DNA of 9,129 nucleotides from JAZLIL01 sp045617405. GTDB lineage: Bacteria; Bacillota; Clostridia; Lachnospirales; Lachnospiraceae. Shown in pieces: positions 1 through 5,325 of this stretch (position 1 is its first letter; each line of letters starts with the position of its first letter). The DNA lies in assembly GCA_045617405.1 (NCBI GenBank), contig JAZLIL010000042.1:1-9129 (forward strand). The letters run 5' to 3'. A program made the translations under genes and the position numbers. Under the pieces are notes generated by a model. The model was not told where the DNA came from. It saw only the letters and a program-made list of their open reading frames with translations, and ran no database searches.

Positions 1-324
1 AACTGACTCCGAAGCATTGTCTTCTTCGGCGCTTTTCTCCAAAGCTTCTGCTTCGGCCTTCTTTGCGGCTTCTTCCAGAAGCCTCTCTTTCTCGGCTGCC
101 TCGGCTTTTGCCTTTGCTTCCGCCTCAGCCTTTGCTTTTGCTTCTGCCTCGGCCTTCTTTGCTGCCTCTTGCACCTCAGCTGCTTCCTTTTCGGCAGCTA
201 ATTCAAGTTCGGCTGTTGCTGCTTTGATCTCATGCGACCTGTAAACATCAAGAAACACAACCCATGCTACACAAAGCACGAGACATGTAAGAATGATAAT
301 CATTTTATAGGTCTTTTTAATCAT
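1..324 (-). CDS. Membrane-anchored Ala/Glu/Lys-rich protein, N-terminal part (3' end outside window)
   Basis: I do not recognise the family. The first 108 residues are visible and the frame runs open through base 1. ATG at 324-322 is chosen because GGAGG (330-334) lies 5 bases upstream. Residues 1-7 are basic (MIKKTYK), 8-25 form one hydrophobic segment, and Asp26 onward is hydrophilic, so this is a signal anchor or uncleaved signal peptide; no lipobox is evident. Residues 32-108 are almost only Ala, Glu and Lys with an expected long helix or coiled coil, including a tandem octapeptide (residues 59-66 and 67-74) and a repeated AAKKAEAEA (54 to 62 and 86 to 94). Such stalks often hold an extracytoplasmic domain away from the membrane, but that domain lies outside the window, so function is open. 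The gene follows the etfA terminator and is probably a separate transcription unit; I see no convincing promoter. Confidence 0.75.
   Translation of the reverse strand, partial: MIKKTYKMIIILTCLVLCVAWVVFLDVYRSHEIKAATAELELAAEKEAAEVQEAAKKAEAEAKAKAEAEAKAKAEAAEKERLLEEAAKKAEAEALEKSAEEDNASESV
103..150 (-). repeat. Tandem 24-bp coding repeat (octapeptide EAEAKAKA, two copies)
   Basis: Two adjacent imperfect 24-bp units encode the identical octapeptide EAEAKAKA twice (residues 59-74 of the membrane-anchored protein). The units differ only at synonymous third positions (GCA/GCG, AAA/AAG, GCT/GCC), so the peptide is kept while the DNA has drifted. This suggests an older duplication kept by selection for a helical charged stalk. 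Confidence 0.7.
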
Positions 325-340
325 CAAAGCCTCCAACTGT

Positions 341-380
341 TAGAATAATAACAGACTGTCCCCTAAAAGGGAACAGTCTG
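341..380 (-). terminator. Rho-independent terminator of the ligase-ACAD-etfBA operon
   Basis: On the minus-strand transcript, bases 380-368 pair with 364-352 in a 13-bp stem closed by a UUU loop, followed by UUAUUAUUCU. One pair (372 with 360) is G-U in the minus transcript but would be a C-A mismatch on the plus strand, which fixes the direction. It begins 20 bases after the etfA stop codon. The U-tract is interrupted by A and G/C, so termination may be incomplete. Its foot can also pair with an upstream copy of TAACAG (337-342 with 349-354). Confidence 0.8.
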
Positions 381-400
381 CGCAAAAAATCATTTACAAA

Positions 401-1597
401 TTACTTATTGGCCTTCTTTGCCTTTAACTCCTCAATGAGAACGGGGATTACCTTATAGAGGTCGCCTACGATACCGTAATCAGCGATTTCGAAGATAGGA
501 GCCATCTCATTCTTGTTAATGGCGATGATAAGTCCTGAGCTCTGCATTCCGGCAACATGCTGGATAGCACCGGAGATACCGCATGCGATGTAGATCTTAG
601 GCTTAACTGTTGTACCTGTCTGACCAACCTGATAAGCATGATCGATGAAACCTGCGTCAACACATGCTCTTGAAGCTGCGATTGTTCCGCCAAGGACATC
701 AGCGAGCTCCTGAAGAAGCTTGAAGCCATCAGCATTTCCGAGTCCCATACCGCCTGATACGATAACATCAGCATCAGTAAGAGAAACCTTCTTGTCCATA
801 TCCTTAACGATCTCGATAACCTTTGTTCTGATGTCTGCTGCTGTAAGGGTTGTCTCAACGTTAATCTTCTCACCCTTGTTATCCTTGTTGTAAACAGCCT
901 TGTCCATAACGCCGGGACGTACTGTTGACATCTGAGGTCTGTGGTTAGGGCAGATGATGGTAGCCATAAGGTTTCCGCCGAATGCAGGACGTGTCATCTT
1001 GAGATTCTTCTTCTCAGGGTCAATCTCAAGCTTTGTACAGTCTGCTGTAAGTCCTGTATCATTCTTAACTGCGATACAGGGACCAAGGTCACGACCGATG
1101 TGGGTTGCTCCGAAGAGAACGATCTCAGGCTTGTAAGCCTCGATTGCTTCCATAACAACCTTTGCATAACCGTCTGTTGTGTAATTCTCGAGTTCAGGCT
1201 TGTCGCAGACATAAACCTTGTTTGCGCCGTAAGCAATGAGCTCATCAGCGATGTTTCCAACATTGTGTCCGAGAAGGAGTGCACAAAGGTCAACACCGAG
1301 ATCATCAGCAAGCTTTCTTCCTTCGCCAAGAAGCTCAATTGCTACCTGCATAAGCTCGCCCTGACGCTGCTCTGCAAATACCCAAACTCCCTTGTATGCG
1401 GAAAGATCCTTTAATTCCACTGCGCTCTTATCCTTTTCGATTGCACCGAACTTACACTCTTCAGCACAGATACCGCAGCCTGTACAAGCATCACCGATTA
1501 CGGCAAGCTTATTCTCAATTGTAATTGCTCCGAAAGGACAGCTCTTTGCACATAATGAGCAGCCCTTGCACTTTTCCTTTAATACTCTAACGCCCAT
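401..1597 (-). CDS. etfA: Electron transfer flavoprotein alpha subunit with N-terminal 2[4Fe-4S] ferredoxin domain (CarE-like)
   Basis: 398 residues. Residues 1-55 are a bacterial ferredoxin domain with Cys10, 13, 16, 20 and Cys38, 41, 44, 48, enough for two [4Fe-4S] clusters. Residues 70-250 are the EtfA N-terminal domain (GATHIGRDLGP at 163-173, TGLTADCT at 181-188). Residues 276-398 are the FAD-binding domain: AASR to Arg310, QVGQTG 323-328, GISGAIQH to His347, and APIFEIADYGIVGDL. The SGGRG loop reads SGGMG (Met284). Standard EtfA lacks the ferredoxin domain; this fused form is known from caffeyl-CoA reductase CarE and related anaerobic Etfs, where it is thought to relay electrons toward ferredoxin. 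The start follows AGGA 8 bases upstream, and that ribosome binding site overlaps the etfB stop region (15-base gap), so translation is probably coupled. Function is inferred cytoplasmic, with EtfB and the adjacent dehydrogenase. Confidence 0.95.
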   Translation of the reverse strand: MGVRVLKEKCKGCSLCAKSCPFGAITIENKLAVIGDACTGCGICAEECKFGAIEKDKSAVELKDLSAYKGVWVFAEQRQGELMQVAIELLGEGRKLADDLGVDLCALLLGHNVGNIADELIAYGANKVYVCDKPELENYTTDGYAKVVMEAIEAYKPEIVLFGATHIGRDLGPCIAVKNDTGLTADCTKLEIDPEKKNLKMTRPAFGGNLMATIICPNHRPQMSTVRPGVMDKAVYNKDNKGEKINVETTLTAADIRTKVIEIVKDMDKKVSLTDADVIVSGGMGLGNADGFKLLQELADVLGGTIAASRACVDAGFIDHAYQVGQTGTTVKPKIYIACGISGAIQHVAGMQSSGLIIAINKNEMAPIFEIADYGIVGDLYKVIPVLIEELKAKKANK

Positions 1598-1612
1598 GAT
1601 TATCGTCCTTTC

Positions 1613-2398
1613 CTAGATCAGATGCTTTTCTTCAAGCTTGTTAACGAGTTCCTTAGTCATATCCTCAATGCTTCCCTTAAGCATAACGCCGGGATCCTTC
1701 TTGGGAGGTGTGAATGACCTGTTAACCTGTGTAGGAGATGCATTAAGACCACAGTTTGATGCTGAAAGAGCAACATCCTTATGATTCCAAACTGTAACAT
1801 CCTTCTTGAATGCGTCTACGATACCGCCGATTGACATATATCTGGGCTCATTAAGCTCCTTGATGCAGGTAAGGAGGCAGGGATACTTAACTTCAATCTT
1901 CTCATATCCATCCTCAAGCTGTCTTTCAACAACAGCCTTCTCCTTATCGGCTTCAATATTCTGTACATATGTAACGATGGGGAGATTAAGTCTCTGGGCT
2001 ATCTGAGGACCAACCTGAGCTGTATCTCCATCAATAGCCTGACGTCCTGCGAATACGATGTCATAATCACCGATCTTCTTGATACCTGCTGCGATTGTAG
2101 CACTTGTTGCATAGGTATCAGCGCCGCCGAATGCTCTGTCGCTTAAGAGGAATGCCTTGTCGGCACCCATTGCAAGGCACTCACGAAGCATGATAGTTGC
2201 CTGGGGAGGTCCCATTGTTACAACATCAACTTCAACATCATCATACTTATCCTTCATCTGAAGTGCTGCCTCGAGGGCATTGGCATCATCGGGATTTAAG
2301 ATACTGGGAACACCGTCACGAATGAGAGTACCCTTAACCGGATCGATCTTAACTTCTGTAGTATCCGGAACTTGCTTTACACAAACTACTATTTTCAT
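1613..2398 (-). CDS. etfB: Electron transfer flavoprotein beta subunit, bifurcating type (CarD-like)
   Basis: 261 residues, normal EtfB length. Residues 1-14 carry the N-terminal signature MKIVVCVKQVPDTT; MGPPQA is at 62-67, DRAFGGADTYATS at 87-99 and GRQAIDGDTAQVGPQ at 118-132. In AMP-binding Etfs of respiratory mitochondria and aerobes the last loop has a D-x-C-N-Q pattern. The GDTAQVGP form is that of bifurcating Etfs, where it holds the second FAD that takes a hydride from NADH; this assignment is from family knowledge. With EtfA it should form the heterodimer that splits NADH electrons between ferredoxin and the enoyl-CoA on the neighbouring dehydrogenase. The ATG is set by GGAGG (2405-2409) with a 6-base spacer. 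It lies 31 bases after the dehydrogenase stop with no terminator between, so it belongs to the same operon. No key residue looks missing. Confidence 0.95.
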   Translation of the reverse strand: MKIVVCVKQVPDTTEVKIDPVKGTLIRDGVPSILNPDDANALEAALQMKDKYDDVEVDVVTMGPPQATIMLRECLAMGADKAFLLSDRAFGGADTYATSATIAAGIKKIGDYDIVFAGRQAIDGDTAQVGPQIAQRLNLPIVTYVQNIEADKEKAVVERQLEDGYEKIEVKYPCLLTCIKELNEPRYMSIGGIVDAFKKDVTVWNHKDVALSASNCGLNASPTQVNRSFTPPKKDPGVMLKGSIEDMTKELVNKLEEKHLI

Positions 2399-2429
2399 AT
2401 TTATCCTCCAAATACATAATCAGAATCAA

Positions 2430-3566
2430 TTACTTCAACAGGTTGCCTGAAATAACCATCTGCTGAACCTGGCTGGTTCCTTCGTAGATAGTAAATACAC
2501 GGCAGTCACGATACATACGCTCAACCTTGTAATCCTTTGTATAGCCGTATCCGCCATGGATCTGAACTGCCTTACCGCAGATCTCGTTGCAGACTTCTGC
2601 TGCGTAGTACTTAGCCATGGAAGCTGCCATACTTGAATTCTGGTTTGTATCACGAAGATAAGCTGCCTTATAAACAAGAAGCTTAGCTGCCTCAAGCTTA
2701 GTAGCCATGTCTGCGAGCATGAAGCTGATTGCCTGGAAATCACAGATTCTCTTGCCGAACTGCTTTCTGTCCTTTGCAAAGCTTACTGCCTCATCAAGAG
2801 CGCCCTGTGCAATACCGATAGCCTGTGAAGCAACACCGATACGTCCAACATCAAGAGTCTTCATTGCATTTGAGAATCCCTTGTTTATCTCGCCGAGCAT
2901 TTCGCTCTTATGAACACGTACATTCTCAAGAATGATATCACTTGTTGCACAACCAATAAGACCCATCTTCTTCTCGGGCTTTCCACAGCTGACACCGGGA
3001 GCCTTCATATCTACCATGAACGCACTAACACCACGTGTTCCCTTTGTAATGTCAGTCTTTGCATAGATTACTGCATAGTCTGATAAAGGAGCCATTGTGA
3101 TGAAGGTCTTACGGCCGTTAAGTACATAGTAGTCGCCATCTTCAACTGCTGTTGTCTGCATTCCGCCGGCATCTGATCCTGCACCGGGCTCTGTCAGTGC
3201 GAATGCAAGCTTAATCTCGCCTGAGCAAAGAGGTCTGATATACTTTTCAATCTGCTCAGGTGTTCCTGCCTGAAGGATAGGTCCACCACCAAGTGAGTTG
3301 GGGGATGAAATGTAAATACTTGCCACACCGCTTACTCTTGCAATCTCTTCCATTACGATAACGTAAGCTCTGTGGTCCATTCCGGATCCGCCATACTCCT
3401 TCGGAACTTTAATTCCAAAGAAACCGGCCTTAGCCATCTTCTGAAGAATCTCCTCGGGAAATTCTCCTGTTTCCTCGACCTTGTCGAGAATGTCCTTCGT
3501 GAGTTCCTTCTCTGCGAAATCTCTTGCGAGCTTTCTGACAAGCTCATGTTGTTCAGTAAGAAACAT
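2430..3566 (-). CDS. Acyl-CoA dehydrogenase family flavoprotein, probable Etf-dependent enoyl-CoA reductase (CarC-like)
   Basis: 378 residues, the usual length of short-chain acyl-CoA dehydrogenases and butyryl-CoA dehydrogenase. Visible in order: N-terminal helical domain (1-120), FAD/substrate motif ALTEPGAGSDAGG (123-135), YVLNGRKTFIT (147-157), the RKQFGK segment, QIHGGYGYTKDYKVERMYRD, and YEGTSQVQQ with catalytic base Glu362 in the usual YEGT position. The catalytic Glu and FAD motifs argue for an active enzyme that interconverts an acyl-CoA and its 2,3-enoyl-CoA; beside a bifurcating-type EtfBA the physiological direction is probably reduction. E. coli CaiA, as I recall, lacks the YEGT glutamate, so this is closer to Bcd/CarC than to CaiA. 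Start ATG follows AGGAGG with a 9-base spacer. Substrate chain or ring cannot be read from sequence. Lysine and alanine codons look strongly biased, as in highly expressed genes. Confidence 0.93.
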   Translation of the reverse strand: MFLTEQHELVRKLARDFAEKELTKDILDKVEETGEFPEEILQKMAKAGFFGIKVPKEYGGSGMDHRAYVIVMEEIARVSGVASIYISSPNSLGGGPILQAGTPEQIEKYIRPLCSGEIKLAFALTEPGAGSDAGGMQTTAVEDGDYYVLNGRKTFITMAPLSDYAVIYAKTDITKGTRGVSAFMVDMKAPGVSCGKPEKKMGLIGCATSDIILENVRVHKSEMLGEINKGFSNAMKTLDVGRIGVASQAIGIAQGALDEAVSFAKDRKQFGKRICDFQAISFMLADMATKLEAAKLLVYKAAYLRDTNQNSSMAASMAKYYAAEVCNEICGKAVQIHGGYGYTKDYKVERMYRDCRVFTIYEGTSQVQQMVISGNLLK

Positions 3567-3609
3567 CAGTTTTCTCCTCCTATAATTTACTCGTACTACT
3601 TAAATATTA

Positions 3610-5193
3610 TTACCGTGAAAGCATCTTGTTTGCCACCTGCTTTAATTCACGGGTAATGATCTTTCCGCTTGCGTTGATCGGCAGTGAATCCATAAACAGA
3701 ATAAATTCCGGCTGTTTGAAATCTGCAAGTTTTCCTTTACAAAACGATTTAATCTCATCCGAATCGGGTTTAGCGTCCGGAACCGGTACAATACATACGC
3801 AGATACGTTCGCCGAGACGTTCATCATCAACGCCTACTGCCTTAACTGCGCTGACTCCGGGGAATTCCTGAATTACCGACTCGATTTCGCCGGGATTTAT
3901 CTTCTCGCCGCCTCTGACAATCATTTCTTTTGTTCTTCCGGTAATGGTCAGATACCCGTCCGGTCTGATTGTACCAAGATCCCCTGTCTTCAGCCATCCG
4001 TCCTTTGTGAAGGCGGCCGCGGTTTCATCGGGAAGCTTGTAGTAACCCTTCATGGTATTGTAGCCTCTTACCTGAATCTCACCCACTTCATCGAAGCCGA
4101 GAATGCTTCCGTCATCAATTGATGCAACTCTCGCTTCAACAAACGGAATCAGCTTGCCGACAGTGACTGTCTTCAATTCATTTGAGTCATCGTAATCCGA
4201 AAAGGTGATACTCGGTGAACACTCCGTCTGTCCGTAGGACATCTGAAGCTTTGTCATGCCAAGCTCATTGCAGATTCTCTCATAAACCGCCGGCTTGACA
4301 GTGGTTCCGGCAATAATACCGTTATTTAGTGATGACATATCAAGTTCGGACCTGAGCGGGTTTTCCATGATCTTAATGAACATGGTCGGTACTCCGCAAA
4401 ATACATTAATCCGGTTTTCACTGATTGCCGTCATGGCTCTCTTCGTGTTAAAGAAGGGAAGAATAAACAGCTCGGCACCTGACACGATATGAGCCAGAAA
4501 ACCGGCTGAAAAACCAAAGCAGTGGAAAAGAGGAAGTCCAAGAAGCACTCTGTCACTTTCACACCAATGCATTGCTTCTTTTGCTGCCCTTGCAACATTC
4601 ATAACCGCATAATGCGTAAGAAGCACTCCCTTAACCTTTGCCGAGGTAGTTCCCGAGGTGAATGCCATACAAAAATCGTCCTGAGGATTAACTCCATTCT
4701 TTATGCTAAGGAGTTGCTCCCGTTTGGCACCGCAAAGATACGGAATGCCGACACGTCCGTCCTCATCGAGTATCTTAGCCATATCAATGTACCCGCGAGG
4801 CTCGAAAGATTCTTTCTCAAAGGTCTTAATAACATCGGACATGCCGTAATCCATGTCCCATTCACCGCAGACAAGCCAGTCGACATCTGCATAACTGCAT
4901 GTCTGCCTAAGCTCTGTCAGTGTAAATCGCGGACTGATAAGTACCGAAACAGCGCCAAGCTTTCCTGCCGCGAGGAAGAACACTATCCATGCGACGCTGT
5001 TCTGCCCCCAGAGACCCACATGGTTCCCCTTCTTGACGCCTTTTTCATAAAGCATCATTGCCACTGAGTCCGACAGTTCATCCATTTCCTCAAAGGAGTA
5101 ACTCTGACCGAGATAGTTGATCGCTGTCTTATCGGGAGTCTTTTGACGGCGTTCGGAAAGCATCTTCCCGAGCGTCAATTCTCTCAGCTCCAT
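3610..5193 (-). CDS. AMP-forming acyl-CoA ligase (CarB/CaiC-like, substrate unknown)
   Basis: 527 residues from the ATG at 5193, chosen because GGAG (5204-5207) lies 10 bases upstream. An in-frame GTG at 5226 would add 11 residues (CYIISWRKLY) that do not resemble the family. ANL-superfamily motifs: A3 phosphate loop FTSGTTSAKVKGV (178-190, with Ser and Val where Gly and Pro are usual), A4 near LPLFHCFGF (220-228), A5 YGQTE (320-324), TGD (403-405), GRTKEMIVRGGEKINPGE (419-436), and A10 catalytic Lys511 in NASGK. It should activate a carboxylic acid with ATP and CoA via an acyl-adenylate in the cytosol. First gene of the operon, followed after 43 bases by the dehydrogenase, so its product is probably the CoA ester reduced there. 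Candidates are phenylacrylates such as caffeate, crotonobetaine, or another enoate. Its codon use is more mixed than that of the three genes behind it. Confidence 0.9.
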   Translation of the reverse strand: MELRELTLGKMLSERRQKTPDKTAINYLGQSYSFEEMDELSDSVAMMLYEKGVKKGNHVGLWGQNSVAWIVFFLAAGKLGAVSVLISPRFTLTELRQTCSYADVDWLVCGEWDMDYGMSDVIKTFEKESFEPRGYIDMAKILDEDGRVGIPYLCGAKREQLLSIKNGVNPQDDFCMAFTSGTTSAKVKGVLLTHYAVMNVARAAKEAMHWCESDRVLLGLPLFHCFGFSAGFLAHIVSGAELFILPFFNTKRAMTAISENRINVFCGVPTMFIKIMENPLRSELDMSSLNNGIIAGTTVKPAVYERICNELGMTKLQMSYGQTECSPSITFSDYDDSNELKTVTVGKLIPFVEARVASIDDGSILGFDEVGEIQVRGYNTMKGYYKLPDETAAAFTKDGWLKTGDLGTIRPDGYLTITGRTKEMIVRGGEKINPGEIESVIQEFPGVSAVKAVGVDDERLGERICVCIVPVPDAKPDSDEIKSFCKGKLADFKQPEFILFMDSLPINASGKIITRELKQVANKMLSR

Positions 5194-5233
5194 ATACAAT
5201 TTTCTCCATGAAATAATATAGCACACGCATAAA

Positions 5234-5253
5234 CAGTCTGATTACTCAGACTG
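5234..5253 (-). repeat. Perfect 8-bp hairpin at the predicted 5' end of the operon mRNA
   Basis: Minus-strand CAGTCTGA, loop GTAA, TCAGACTG: eight perfect pairs with a 4-base loop. The transcription start predicted from the -10 box falls at about 5252, so the stem would sit at the very 5' end of the mRNA, where it could stabilise the transcript. At DNA level it could equally be a repressor operator covering +1 to +20. The 9-mer CAGACTGTT in its 3' arm recurs in the operon's terminator. Confidence 0.7.
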
Positions 5254-5258
5254 CTTAA

Positions 5259-5287
5259 ATAGTACCAAATTGGCAAAGAAGTGTCAA
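5259..5287 (-). promoter_or_regulatory. Sigma-A promoter of the ligase-ACAD-etfBA operon
   Basis: The minus strand reads TTGACA (5287-5282, perfect -35), a 17-base spacer, then TACTAT (5264-5259, 4 of 6 to TATAAT). The predicted start is near 5252, giving a leader of about 60 bases before the ligase ATG. Its place in the 132-base gap between the exporter and the ligase supports an independent operon. Confidence 0.75.
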
Positions 5288-5293
5288 CCTAAA

Positions 5294-5307
5294 GTGAACG
5301 CATTCAC
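5294..5307. promoter_or_regulatory. Palindromic operator candidate just upstream of the -35 box
   Basis: GTGAA-TGCG-TTCAC on the minus strand is a perfect 5-bp inverted repeat; with one flanking base it reads TGTGA-N6-TCACT, close to the TGTGA-N6-TCACA pattern of Crp/Fnr-family sites. Its centre is about 48 bases upstream of the predicted start and 6 bases separate it from the -35 box, a position suited to an activator. It could also act as a weak 3' hairpin for the exporter gene. Which protein binds is unknown. Confidence 0.4.
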
Positions 5308-5325
5308 ATTATTTTTCAGCCGTTC

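Noticed and set aside
17..244. Plus-strand open frame rich in Ser and Ala
   Set aside because: It is the complement of the Ala/Glu/Lys codons of the minus-strand membrane-anchored gene, which has a good ribosome binding site and start.
337..354. Inverted repeat CTGTTA/TAACAG after the operon terminator as an attenuator
   Set aside because: It merely overlaps the U-tract of the terminator; 6 weak pairs with no further supporting structure.
3567..3640. Internal promoter before the dehydrogenase (TGGCAA-17-TAATAA)
   Set aside because: Only 3 of 6 bases match in the -35; AT-rich gap makes chance matches likely. Kept only as something to test with the codon-bias observation.
4522..5067. 181-residue plus-strand open frame
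   Set aside because: It lies wholly antisense to the ligase, whose motifs are complete; no ribosome binding site or recognisable domain.
2430..5193. Carnitine pathway identity (CaiC-CaiA-FixAB)
   Set aside because: The ligase shares FTSGTTS with CaiC as I recall it, but the dehydrogenase has the YEGT catalytic Glu that CaiA lacks, the EtfA is ferredoxin-fused, and no caiB/caiD/caiT is present. Not excluded as a substrate.
5191..5226. Longer ligase start at GTG 5226
   Set aside because: The 11 extra residues are unlike the family and the GTG has no Shine-Dalgarno; the ATG at 5193 has GGAG upstream.
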